Of a DNA stretch of 30,077 bases, positions 16,490 through 25,193 are shown in pieces. Source of the DNA: JANQIV01 sp050117315 (lineage in GTDB: Bacteria > Bacteroidota > Ignavibacteria > Ignavibacteriales > Melioribacteraceae); assembly GCA_050117315.1 (NCBI GenBank), contig JASFMY010000083.1:1-30077 (forward strand). The letters run 5' to 3'. Made by a program: the position numbers and the translations under genes. The notes beneath the pieces are model-generated. The model did no database searches. It saw only the letters and a program-made list of their open reading frames with translations, and was not told the DNA's origin. Within the stretch, counting starts at the first letter, position 1; the number at the start of each line of letters is the position of its first letter.

Positions 16490-19400
16490 ATGAAACAGAT
16501 TATTATACCTTTATCGGTAATATTCTTTTTATGTGCTTGCAGCAATATTTCAACCACGGATATATCGCTTGAACCAAGCATGTATAACGAGAATTTTGAA
16601 ACTAATGAACTAAGTGCCTGGGCATCATATCCGTTTTGGCAGGATGTAGCTTTCGACCCTAATATGAGAGTAGGTACGATTGTTCCTGGAGATACAAATT
16701 TATCGGTTGTCGAAAAAGTAATACCATATACAAATGTAGATTACTATGCAGGCGCCCAGAAAAAACTGGATATGTACTTAGCTGCAGGTTCATATGTTAA
16801 ATTAAGGTATTATTTAAAGACTCAGCTTAGCCCTGAATTTTTGAAGATACGAATAGCAGCCGGTCCGGATGGGAAAGTTGACTATACGATTAAAAATCCT
16901 GAAACGAATAAATGGATTTGGGTTGAAGCAAATTATAGTGATTTTATTGACGAAAACCCAGGAGTGGAAAACGAAAGAATAAAAGTAAATGCATTAGCTG
17001 TGTTTGCAAAATTTACGCAATCCGATCCGGCAATGAATATTTATTTTGGGCTCGACGATGTTGAATTGAAGGGATTGAAAAAAACATCATTCAAATTCAG
17101 CATACCTGAAATGGAAAAATTATCTGAGTGGAAACCGTTTATACCGAAAAGACATTTTGAAAAGGGTGATACTTTTGTATTAAAAGGTACATGGCAGTTT
17201 AGTGCAGATAAGGTGTCGTTGCAAGTTGCGCCGTTTACAGAAAAGGGAAATACTTTTCTGAGTAAAGATTTAAGTAGAAATGGTAATGAATGGAGTACTG
17301 AGTTTGAACTTACCTTTCCCGAAGGATTATATCTTGCTAATCTTGAAGCTTACAAAGACGGTGAGAAATTATCTACCACACAATTTACAATATTTACTAA
17401 ACCGGCTTCGCTCGGCGGAGTTCACCCAAGATTGTGGTTTGATAAAAAGAATCAAGGGAAGGTAGCGGCCAAATTAAAAAGTGCAAAGTATAAAAATGTA
17501 AAAGATGAAATTGTAGCAAATGCGAAAAAGTATAGAGAAGAAAATCCTGTAGGTAAACTTGCCTTTGATATAGATCAATTCCCGGGCGCGGATATAGACC
17601 CGGTTTTCGGTGGACAAAACCTTGTGCCGTGGGGCAAGCAAATTATCGGGTGGCGAAAGGGTGTTTATTATAACGCGTTAGCGTATAAATTGTTAGGGAG
17701 TCGTCAATCTGGTGAGTATGTGAAAAATCTTATGGTGAAAATAAGTAGTTATCCGTTTTGGGTTCACCCGTGGTGGAAAGAGCGAGGGCAGCATATCTAT
17801 TACCCGATAGGAGAATTGGGAATGAGTCTGGCTTTGGGGTATGATCTTGTTTATGACCTTATGAACGAACAAGAGAGAGAAGAAGTCCGTTCTGCTTTAA
17901 GAACACAAATAGTAGAGGCGTGTCACAAGGGATATGTGGAAGATGATTTGGTTACGTGTAATACATCAAACTGGGTTGCTCATATTACCGGAGGCTCAAT
18001 GATGTGCCAGGCTGCAATGTACGGAGAGGATGAGAGTATTGAGAACGAACCCTATTTTACCGGGGTAATTTTGAAAGCATATGATCTGATTCAAAAAACC
18101 GTAGGAAAAGACGGATCGTGGGGTGAAGGTTACGTGTATTACGACTTTACAATGTTGTCGCTTTCCAAAACATTACCAGCAATGGATAATGTTTTTAATA
18201 TAGACATGTCGAAAAAATTGGTTGGTTCATATAAAGATCTCGTTTGGGCGGGAAATATTAAAGATAAGAAACCATACTATTTCGGGGATGCCGCAGAAAA
18301 CTTTGTTAACCCTCTAACTAACTTTGCATGGCTTCTGGCTAAACATAAAGAGCCACTCCTAGGATGGTTTTACAATTATTTAAAAAAGGAAGAAACCTTT
18401 ATGGATGTTTTATATGATACGGAAAACGTTCCGAGAAAAGCTCCTTTTGATAAAAACCCGGTAAAATTTTTCCGTGATATAGGTACTACGGTATTTAAAA
18501 GCGGCTGGGAAAAGGATGGCTTTATATTTGTGATGCGTACAGGGGCGTTTTATAATCATCAGCATCTCGACCAAGGGACATTCTGGCTTTCCGATGGGGG
18601 AAGTCTATTTTTGGGAGAACGTCATGGCAGTACATACTACTTAGACCCTTATTATAATTCATGGTATACTCAGCCGGTTGCTCATTCTACAATTTTGATC
18701 GATCATAATAATCAAAGTCAGAGAGTAGGCGATCCGTTGGTTTTTGCTGATGGCTTTAGCGATCATGCATTTATATATCACTATCTAGACGGAAGCAATG
18801 CGGCGTTCAGTTCGGGAGATATTGGTAAGGTTTATTGGGGAAAAGTAAAACAGATGAGCAGAAATGTCCTTTACTTAAAACCGAGAACCGTCTTGATGAT
18901 TGATGTTATCAAACCTACGGAGAGAGATGTTGATGTTACTTTGCTTTATCAGACGGAACGGCTTGAAGACATTGCTGCAGGTAAACATAAATCTACTATA
19001 AGTAGGGAAGGTAGTGTACTTCATATTAATCATCTTTATCCTGAGAAACTTGAAAGTAACACTGTTGAGACTCCACATTACATATATACCTTTAGGCAAG
19101 AACGTCCTCTGATAAAAGAAGGGATGCTGACGGTTACAGCGAGGACACAAGGAAAACCTTTGGTTATGGCAAATCTTCTTACAACAACGAAAGAAACAAA
19201 CGAAGGTGTTGAATATTCCGATAACGGAGGATGTATATCGGGGGTAACAAACGGCAACAATTTTATTTTTTCTACGAGTCCCGATAATTTGTATAACTGT
19301 AATGACTTTACTACAGATGCGCTTGCTTTAACGTGGGACGAAGAGAAAATATTTGCGGCAGTTGTAAAATCATTGAATAAGGAAGGGAAGCTGGTAATTT

Positions 19401-19609
19401 CTTCCGGCATACCACTGACTTGCGAGGTCTCGAAGGGGACAATAAAATATTATCACGGTAAACAAGCGGATGTAACAATTGGTCTCCAAAGTAAACCGTC
19501 CAAGGTTCTTTTGAATGGGAACGTAGTAACCGGATGGAGATATGATGGAGATAGGCAGAACATGAAGATCGAACTTCCGGAAGGCGAAGGTTTGCTTGTT
19601 ATTGATTGA
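16490..19609 (+). CDS. heparinase II/III-family polysaccharide lyase, lipoprotein
   Basis: The 1039-residue protein starts with a lipoprotein signal (lipobox L14-C-A-C17). Residues about 31-300 form a beta-rich N-terminal module. About 310-640 is an alpha/alpha toroid with C490-NTSNWVAHITGG and WGEGYVYYDF. About 660-1039 is the heparinase II/III beta-sandwich with FYNHQHLDQGTFWLSDGG and AHSTILID. By analogy with alginate and heparin lyases, N494, Y548 or Y550, and H690/H692 are candidates for beta-elimination chemistry, which cleaves uronate-linked polysaccharides and leaves a 4,5-unsaturated uronate. AAGGAG at 16479-16484 sets the start. It follows a truncated copy of its own N-terminal module by 54 bases. 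The exact PL family (12, 15, 17, 21 or new) cannot be set by eye. KdgK downstream fits its product. Confidence 0.88.
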   Translation: MKQIIIPLSVIFFLCACSNISTTDISLEPSMYNENFETNELSAWASYPFWQDVAFDPNMRVGTIVPGDTNLSVVEKVIPYTNVDYYAGAQKKLDMYLAAGSYVKLRYYLKTQLSPEFLKIRIAAGPDGKVDYTIKNPETNKWIWVEANYSDFIDENPGVENERIKVNALAVFAKFTQSDPAMNIYFGLDDVELKGLKKTSFKFSIPEMEKLSEWKPFIPKRHFEKGDTFVLKGTWQFSADKVSLQVAPFTEKGNTFLSKDLSRNGNEWSTEFELTFPEGLYLANLEAYKDGEKLSTTQFTIFTKPASLGGVHPRLWFDKKNQGKVAAKLKSAKYKNVKDEIVANAKKYREENPVGKLAFDIDQFPGADIDPVFGGQNLVPWGKQIIGWRKGVYYNALAYKLLGSRQSGEYVKNLMVKISSYPFWVHPWWKERGQHIYYPIGELGMSLALGYDLVYDLMNEQEREEVRSALRTQIVEACHKGYVEDDLVTCNTSNWVAHITGGSMMCQAAMYGEDESIENEPYFTGVILKAYDLIQKTVGKDGSWGEGYVYYDFTMLSLSKTLPAMDNVFNIDMSKKLVGSYKDLVWAGNIKDKKPYYFGDAAENFVNPLTNFAWLLAKHKEPLLGWFYNYLKKEETFMDVLYDTENVPRKAPFDKNPVKFFRDIGTTVFKSGWEKDGFIFVMRTGAFYNHQHLDQGTFWLSDGGSLFLGERHGSTYYLDPYYNSWYTQPVAHSTILIDHNNQSQRVGDPLVFADGFSDHAFIYHYLDGSNAAFSSGDIGKVYWGKVKQMSRNVLYLKPRTVLMIDVIKPTERDVDVTLLYQTERLEDIAAGKHKSTISREGSVLHINHLYPEKLESNTVETPHYIYTFRQERPLIKEGMLTVTARTQGKPLVMANLLTTTKETNEGVEYSDNGGCISGVTNGNNFIFSTSPDNLYNCNDFTTDALALTWDEEKIFAAVVKSLNKEGKLVISSGIPLTCEVSKGTIKYYHGKQADVTIGLQSKPSKVLLNGNVVTGWRYDGDRQNMKIELPEGEGLLVID

Positions 19610-19646
19610 TAATAAAAAATCCTCATCATGGAACCTCAAGTATCAA

Positions 19647-19680
19647 GGTTGCCGGAATACCCTTACTTCTGTCGGCAACC
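19647..19680 (+). terminator. hairpin downstream of the lyase gene
   Basis: GGTTGCCG (19647-19654) and CGGCAACC (19673-19680) form a perfect 8-bp GC-rich stem with an 18-base loop, 38 bases after the lyase stop. No T-run follows, so it may attenuate transcription or stabilise the upstream mRNA rather than terminate. It is the only strong secondary structure in the 178-base gap. Confidence 0.4.
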
Positions 19681-19787
19681 AGGATGCTATACAGGGAGAA
19701 AGATCCTTAGGGCATTAAAAAGAAGACTTTCTAACAAAAAACCAGTTTAGTGTAGAATCTTTTTTAGTTGTATCACATGAGCAAATT

Positions 19788-21380
19788 ATGGCATATAAAA
19801 ATCTGTTAATTGCTGTTGCGCTAATTTTTATCAACGCGCAAGTTTTATATTCTCAAAGCTCTGAAGGATGGCAACCTATTTCACTAAAGGTAAACGAAGT
19901 TGCGGGAATTTATAATTGGAGTATTAATTGGGATATTTCTTTTCAGTATTCAAAGTTTGATAAAGTACTTTCTGATGGTAGCGGACTGTTTATAAACCGC
20001 CAAATTGATAAAAATTCTTTTCTTCCGTTAAAACCTCTTATTACAAGAGAAAGTCTCGGTATTGACGAGACGCCTAAAGGGGCGAATGTATCTATGGCTT
20101 CAAAGCCTCCGAGCAAGATTTACCCAGGTTGCGGAGGCGAGCTTTATAACAAGAATGGTGGTAAAACCCAGCACCAGCAGGATTGGGACGCATTGGTAGA
20201 AGTACGGGAAAAGATTTTTAGAGAAAACAATGTAAACAAAGATACACCATTATTGGAAAAGGTGAGATTAATTGCAGATTGGGCAAGAAAGGTGAATCAA
20301 GATAATGGACCTGTGTATGAATCAAAGCATCCTGCTGATCTAATATTTCATCCGTCTTTTTGTGTTGGGCGTGCCAACGGGTTTGTGGGTGTTATGCATA
20401 CAATGGGACTCCCTGCCAGAACAATCAATATGGACACACATTCGGTTGCAGAAGTATTGGTTGATAACAAATGGTATTATGTTGAGAACATCAGTGGTAA
20501 AAAAACAGATACTAAAGAGACCTCGGCTTTATTGCCCTGTTCCTTATTAGAATTTTATGCTGATCCCGATATGTATGGAGAATATACATCCGAATCTCAT
20601 ATAAATTCAGGATATTATAGAAACAAAGATCTGCATAATGGACGAGCCAACTGGCAATTGGGGGCATTGTGGAATTGGCACTTTATTCAATGCGGAAACG
20701 GTGATGATGACATGATGAAACATACATTAGAAAACGGTAGCGGAATTGCGGTCTCGTTAAACAGCGCAACTAGCAAAGCTCTTTATCCGGGTGCAGAAAA
20801 ATATTATTACAAGGTAGTAAATGGTAATCCGCCTGTATTAACCAATTACCAAAAGAACAGTTGGTATATTGCCGGACATAGAGTGCTACAAGGAGATTGG
20901 ATCCGAAAACAATTCTTCATTGGGAACCTTGACGATAAAGATAACCTGGTAACTAAAATAGCTTCTCGGCTTTTCCTGATGGGAGGCGAAACGCAGACTT
21001 TTGCAATTCCTCCTTTAATGTTAAAAGAATATGCAGGGTGGAAGCTAAAAGTAAACGACAAAGTTTATGAGCTGAAAAAATGGGATGGATGGAAATTAGT
21101 CAAAGAATTTGATTCCTTGACAATGTTGCCTGTCATTTATTATGAGTTTCAGTTGGATAAAAATGATTTGAAACAAGACGATTATAACATACTTCAATTC
21201 GGAAGCGAACCGGGCAGGAAGTTCGGAGAACAACACATTTATGTAATGATATTCCCAGACTCGGTCGAACCGTATGTTAATCCCTTCAGATCAGGACAAA
21301 ACGCAAGACCACAGAAAGAATGGCGGATAATTACCGACCAAAAGTGGGATTTAATGGAATTGTTTGAATTCGCCAGATAA
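19788..21380 (+). CDS. secreted transglutaminase-like domain protein
   Basis: The 530-residue protein has a signal peptide (about 1-22, ending VLYSQ). Its centre (about 155-240) is a transglutaminase-like papain-fold core: C192 in FHPSFCVGRANGFVGVMH, then GLPARTINMDTHSVAEVLV with H218, then W229-Y-Y-V-E233. The third triad residue is usually Asp and appears to be Glu233. Flanking regions look beta-rich and I do not recognise them. Bacterial members act as proteases, peptide N-glycanases or amidases rather than cross-linkers. In a glycan-degrading locus with a glycosylasparaginase, a peptide:N-glycanase-like or glycoprotein-processing role is attractive but unproven. It follows the lyase by 178 bases with a hairpin between them. 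Confidence 0.75.
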   Translation: MAYKNLLIAVALIFINAQVLYSQSSEGWQPISLKVNEVAGIYNWSINWDISFQYSKFDKVLSDGSGLFINRQIDKNSFLPLKPLITRESLGIDETPKGANVSMASKPPSKIYPGCGGELYNKNGGKTQHQQDWDALVEVREKIFRENNVNKDTPLLEKVRLIADWARKVNQDNGPVYESKHPADLIFHPSFCVGRANGFVGVMHTMGLPARTINMDTHSVAEVLVDNKWYYVENISGKKTDTKETSALLPCSLLEFYADPDMYGEYTSESHINSGYYRNKDLHNGRANWQLGALWNWHFIQCGNGDDDMMKHTLENGSGIAVSLNSATSKALYPGAEKYYYKVVNGNPPVLTNYQKNSWYIAGHRVLQGDWIRKQFFIGNLDDKDNLVTKIASRLFLMGGETQTFAIPPLMLKEYAGWKLKVNDKVYELKKWDGWKLVKEFDSLTMLPVIYYEFQLDKNDLKQDDYNILQFGSEPGRKFGEQHIYVMIFPDSVEPYVNPFRSGQNARPQKEWRIITDQKWDLMELFEFAR

Positions 21381-21862
21381 TAAACGACACAAAAAACATT
21401 TTCGTAATTCACATCTTTCCCTTTCGAAAATAGATGAACAAGATATTTTAAAAGTTGAAGTCTATACCATAATTCTGGTTTTAAAATCTTTTTTGTTCAA
21501 AATAGACGATATCGGATGGTTCGTACTAAAACGTAGCATGAGATTTTAGGCACGGTGAGTTGTGCGAATGGAATTTATAATCCGTGGTACTTATTTCAGC
21601 ATTCAGCCTTTCTATTGTCAATATAAAATTATTTTAGAGATTTATAAAATATTGTTTATTTATAATATTTCATTTCCACAATTTACTCAGATTTGTCTGA
21701 GGATATAGAACCTTCAATAAAAATAAAATATCCATGTTTCCACTTTCGTGAAGATAGGTATTCCAGAATGATGAACTGGACTTTTCAGAAGTTTCTTAGT
21801 ACAGCTATTTAATTTTTTTAGTATAGAATTATTTTTTTATTTAAAATTTTTAAAAGGAAGCA
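21381..21862. other. 482-base intergenic region, no gene recognised
   Basis: The stretch is AT-rich. A 61-codon frame overlapping the end of the previous gene has no ribosome-binding site and no recognisable protein pattern. A small hairpin, CTCAGA TTTG TCTGAG (21686-21701), is the only structure noted. It probably separates the lyase cluster from the independently expressed DUF3078 gene. Confidence 0.5.
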
Positions 21863-22711
21863 ATGAGAAAAATTTTTGTATTCTATTTCGTAATTTCATC
21901 TACCTTATTAGCAGAAAAATCAACAGATTCAACAAAAAATAATATTAACTCTTGGGAGAAACAATTAATTGTAGGATTGAATGTTAGTCAAATAGCTTTT
22001 AGTAATTGGGTTAAAGGTGGGGAGAATTCGGTAGCTTGGACAATTCATTCAGAGTTTAATATAAAATATAAATCAAAAATATGGATATTAAATAATGAAT
22101 ATAAAATAATGTATGGTAGGACAAAGTTAGGAAAAGGCGAATTTAAAACGATTGATAATGAAATAAATTTAGAATCAGTACTTTTATATAATGCTGGTTG
22201 GGTTGTTGTTCCATTTTTCGGAAATTCTATTAGAACTCAGGTCACAACAGGATTTAACTATGAAAAAGATTTAAATGAAAGTATTGTAGATTTTTTTGAT
22301 CCTGGATATATTACTCAAAGTCTCGGATTTACTTATGACAAGTCAATTATTGGAAACACCAGATTTGGTATTGCCTTTCAAGAAACTTTTACAAATAAGC
22401 ATCCAGAATATTCTGATGATGAAGATACCGCAGAAATTGAAAATTTTAAATTTGAAACGGGCATTGAATCGGTTACGAATAGTGAATTTCTAATTGATAC
22501 AAATATTAAATTAGTCAGTAAACTTCGTTTATTTTCCAGATTTGAAAATCTGGATATTTGGGATGTAAACTGGAACAATCAGTTCGTATCAAAAATTAAT
22601 TCTTATCTTCGGGTAAATTTTGATTTTGTACTTATTTATGAAAAAGCGCAATCATTAAAAACACAAATAAAAGAGTCGTTTCAGCTCGGGATTACCTATA
22701 ATATAATTTAA
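21863..22711 (+). CDS. DUF3078 outer-membrane beta-barrel-like protein
   Basis: The 282-residue protein has a signal peptide (about 1-17, ending STLLA). It then shows the DUF3078 pattern: SWEKQLIVGLNVSQIAFSNW, VKGGENSVAWTIHSEFNIKY, then regularly spaced amphipathic strands with alternating hydrophobics to a terminal LGITYNII. DUF3078 proteins are widespread in Bacteroidetes and Chlorobi-like bacteria and are predicted small outer-membrane barrels of unknown function. AAAAGGAAG at 21852-21860 lies just before the ATG. Long gaps on both sides and no functional link to sugar metabolism suggest it is a separate transcription unit caught in this region. Confidence 0.8.
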   Translation: MRKIFVFYFVISSTLLAEKSTDSTKNNINSWEKQLIVGLNVSQIAFSNWVKGGENSVAWTIHSEFNIKYKSKIWILNNEYKIMYGRTKLGKGEFKTIDNEINLESVLLYNAGWVVVPFFGNSIRTQVTTGFNYEKDLNESIVDFFDPGYITQSLGFTYDKSIIGNTRFGIAFQETFTNKHPEYSDDEDTAEIENFKFETGIESVTNSEFLIDTNIKLVSKLRLFSRFENLDIWDVNWNNQFVSKINSYLRVNFDFVLIYEKAQSLKTQIKESFQLGITYNII

Positions 22712-22722
22712 TTCTCTCTCTA

Positions 22723-22742
22723 TATCTTATTTTAATAAGATA
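22723..22742 (+). terminator. AT-only hairpin after the DUF3078 gene
   Basis: TATCTTAT (22723-22730) and ATAAGATA (22735-22742) are perfectly complementary around a TTTA loop, 11 bases after the stop codon. It is weak thermodynamically because nearly all pairs are A-T. It could be a terminator or a palindromic protein-binding site. Confidence 0.3.
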
Positions 22743-22880
22743 ATACTAAAAAATAGTAAATCAAATAGATTAACTAAATTAGATGAAAATCTGATTTTTA
22801 CTTAATGAAGAAAAAAATAGAAATCCTTCTGGGAAATACTTATTAAAAATCAATTCCGTAATAAAATATTAAGATTAGTT

Positions 22881-23915
22881 ATGTCAGAAAAAGTAGTTAC
22901 TTTCGGGGAAATCATGCTTCACTTATCTACACCGGCGTACAGCAGATTAGTACAGTCACAAAATTTTGATGTTACTTACGGCGGCGGTGAAGCCAATGTT
23001 GCCGTGTCGCTTTCCAACTATGGTTTTGATAGTTATTTCGTAACAAAATTACCTAAACATGAAATAGGGCAGAGTGCTGTTAATCATTTAAGACGTTTTG
23101 GGGTGAAAACAGATTTTATTATTAGGGGGGGGAATAGAGTTGGAATTTATTTTCTTGAAACCGGGGCAGGCCAAAGACCATCAAAAGTAATTTATGACAG
23201 AGCTAATTCGTCCATTTCAGAGATAAATAAAAGCGAACTTGATTGGAAAGAGGTATTTAAAAATGCAAAATGGTTCCACTGGACAGGAATAACACCGGCA
23301 TTGGGAAAAAATCTTCAAGAATATTTAAAAGAAGCCTGCAAATATGCTAAAGAAGCTGGAGTTATGATTAGCTGTGATCTTAATTTTAGAGCTAAGCTGT
23401 GGACTGAAAAGGAAGCTCAAGAAGTTATGAAACCTTTGATGGAATATGTTGATGTTTGTATTGCCAATGAAGAAGATTCGGAAAAAAGCCTGGGCATTAA
23501 AAACGATAAATCTAAAATAGAGGAAGGAGAAATAAACATTGATGAATATTTTGATCTTGCCCGGAAATTAAAGTCGGAATATAACTTTAAAGCAGTCTCA
23601 ATAACATTAAGAGAAAGCTATTCGGCATCGAGAAATGGCTGGAGCGCACTCTTGTTGGATGATAAAGATTGTGTAGAACCGTATAGATCAAAATTCTATG
23701 ATATAAGTATTGTTGACAGAGTAGGTGGCGGAGATTCATTTGCCAGCGGGCTGATTTACGGGTTAATGAAAAAAGATAACACAAAAGATGCTCTTGAGTT
23801 TGCAATTGCAGCTTCATGTTTAAAACAAACAATTCCCGGAGATTTTAACTTAGTTTCTGCTGAGGAAGTAGAAAAATTGGCAAAAGGCAGCGGCTCTGGA
23901 AGAGTAGAACGTTAA
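22881..23915 (+). CDS. kdgK: 2-keto-3-deoxygluconate kinase (PfkB family)
   Basis: The 344-residue cytoplasmic ribokinase-fold enzyme fits KdgK in length and motifs: VTFGEIMLHLSTP at the N terminus, VTYGGGEANVAVSLSNYG (31-48), CDLNFRAKLW (165-174) and the PfkB signature D279-RVGGGD285-SFASG, with D285 as the catalytic base. KdgK phosphorylates 2-keto-3-deoxy-D-gluconate with ATP to KDPG, which an aldolase (not in this window) splits to pyruvate and glyceraldehyde-3-phosphate. KDG is the end product of pectin, alginate and glycosaminoglycan uronate breakdown, so this gene ties the upstream lyase to central metabolism. A related sugar-acid kinase is the alternative. A terminator-like hairpin follows, suggesting it ends a transcript. 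Confidence 0.85.
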   Translation: MSEKVVTFGEIMLHLSTPAYSRLVQSQNFDVTYGGGEANVAVSLSNYGFDSYFVTKLPKHEIGQSAVNHLRRFGVKTDFIIRGGNRVGIYFLETGAGQRPSKVIYDRANSSISEINKSELDWKEVFKNAKWFHWTGITPALGKNLQEYLKEACKYAKEAGVMISCDLNFRAKLWTEKEAQEVMKPLMEYVDVCIANEEDSEKSLGIKNDKSKIEEGEINIDEYFDLARKLKSEYNFKAVSITLRESYSASRNGWSALLLDDKDCVEPYRSKFYDISIVDRVGGGDSFASGLIYGLMKKDNTKDALEFAIAASCLKQTIPGDFNLVSAEEVEKLAKGSGSGRVER

Positions 23916-23937
23916 CATATTGTGATAAAAATAGTAC

Positions 23938-23973
23938 ATGTAATTATATAAAAAATGATTACATACTTTTTTT
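23938..23973 (+). terminator. probable Rho-independent terminator after kdgK
   Basis: ATGTAATTAT (23938-23947) pairs with ATGATTACAT (23955-23964) over 10 bp with one G-T wobble and a 7-base loop. A run of seven T follows at 23967-23973. It lies 22 bases past the kdgK stop. Confidence 0.5.
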
Positions 23974-24046
23974 ATGAAAGCTTTACAATATGACTGTAAG
24001 ATTAAATAGGAGGATTGTAAATCAAAAGAATTGAGAGGATAGAAAT

Positions 24047-25108
24047 ATGTTTACAAAAAGACATGAGATGAATTATATCAATCCGAATACTAAGACAATA
24101 GGATTGGATTTTACATTTAATAAGTTTAACGGTATGCCATACCGCATCCTCGGGAATTCTGGGTTGCGTGTTTCAAATGTTGGATTAGGAACGTGGAAAT
24201 TCGGGATTCCAGAAACTGGTGACAATGCCAGAGTTAATAAAAAGACCGGAATACGAATATTGGATAAAGCATTTGAGGAGGGAGTTACATTTTGGGATAC
24301 GGCAAACAGGTATAATAATTCAAGTGGTAATTCCGAACGTGTAATCGGCAGTTGGATAAAAGAGAATTCCGGGTTGAGAAATTCAGTTGTTGTTGCCACC
24401 AAACTGTTCGGCGCTTCGGATGGAACTACTCCCAACCATTGCCGTCTGTCCCGTACGAATATATTGGAATCTACTTATGCTTCGCTTGAACGTTTACAAA
24501 CCGATTATATCGACTTGATGTTCTTTCATTCGTTCGAAGATGAAACCCCGGTTGAGGAAAGTCTTATGGCAATTGAGGATTTGATTTCACATGACTTAAT
24601 TCGTTACTTCGGCGTATCAAATTATTGTGTGAATAATTTAAAAGTTTACTCAAAATATTTCAATAAGTTTATTCGGGCGAGAGTGCAAGCGGTTGAGAAT
24701 CGTTATGATATTCTATATAAAGAAAACAAAGAAGACAAAGGAGTGTTGGATTATTGTAAGGAAAATAATATTTCGTTTATTCCGTGGAGTCCGCTTCGCC
24801 GGGGCTTGTTGACAGAAAGGTATATAAATAAAGATAAAGCAAGCAGTGGAGACAGGCTGTTTGATGAAAGGATTTTGGATAGAGAATTAATTCCCTCTAT
24901 TTCCGAAAAAATTAGAGAGCTGACAGAAATAGGTCGCAAATATAATATGTCGCTCTCAAATCAAACTATTGCATATATGCTTACAATTCCTGCCATGGGA
25001 CCGATTATTGTCGCAAGCTCAACGGTTGAACAAGTCCAAACAAATGCAGGTGCGGGAAAAATTACCTTAAGTAAGGAACAGATTACAGAAATCGAAAAAG
25101 TAATATAA
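24047..25108 (+). CDS. aldo/keto reductase
   Basis: The 353-residue protein has an aldo/keto reductase TIM barrel with the catalytic tetrad intact: D84 and Y89 in FWDTANRYN, K119 in VVVATKLF and H161 in LMFFHSFED. Other family landmarks are YRILGNSGLRVSNVGLGTW, RYFGVSNY, FIPWSPLRRGLL and PIIVASSTVEQV near the NADPH-binding end. It resembles the YajO/AKR11-13-like group acting on sugars and aldehydes. The family usually begins near MPYRILG (Met30 here), but GAGAGGA at 24032-24038 supports the ATG at 24047, giving about 30 extra N-terminal residues. It could reduce unsaturated uronate-derived keto-aldehydes or other sugars; substrate unknown. Confidence 0.9.
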   Translation: MFTKRHEMNYINPNTKTIGLDFTFNKFNGMPYRILGNSGLRVSNVGLGTWKFGIPETGDNARVNKKTGIRILDKAFEEGVTFWDTANRYNNSSGNSERVIGSWIKENSGLRNSVVVATKLFGASDGTTPNHCRLSRTNILESTYASLERLQTDYIDLMFFHSFEDETPVEESLMAIEDLISHDLIRYFGVSNYCVNNLKVYSKYFNKFIRARVQAVENRYDILYKENKEDKGVLDYCKENNISFIPWSPLRRGLLTERYINKDKASSGDRLFDERILDRELIPSISEKIRELTEIGRKYNMSLSNQTIAYMLTIPAMGPIIVASSTVEQVQTNAGAGKITLSKEQITEIEKVI

Positions 25109-25193
25109 CGGCAATTGAAGCGATATTATAACTAAACAGCAATTATTCTTAAAAACTTAGAGAAGTTTTACTAATAGCAGTAGGATATTACAA

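Noticed and set aside
21364..21549. 61-codon open frame overlapping the end of the transglutaminase-like gene
   Set aside because: It starts inside the previous gene without a ribosome-binding site and has no recognisable domain; probably chance.
24134..25108. Shorter aldo/keto reductase start at Met30
   Set aside because: No ribosome-binding site precedes it, whereas GAGAGGA precedes the upstream ATG at 24047 at good spacing.
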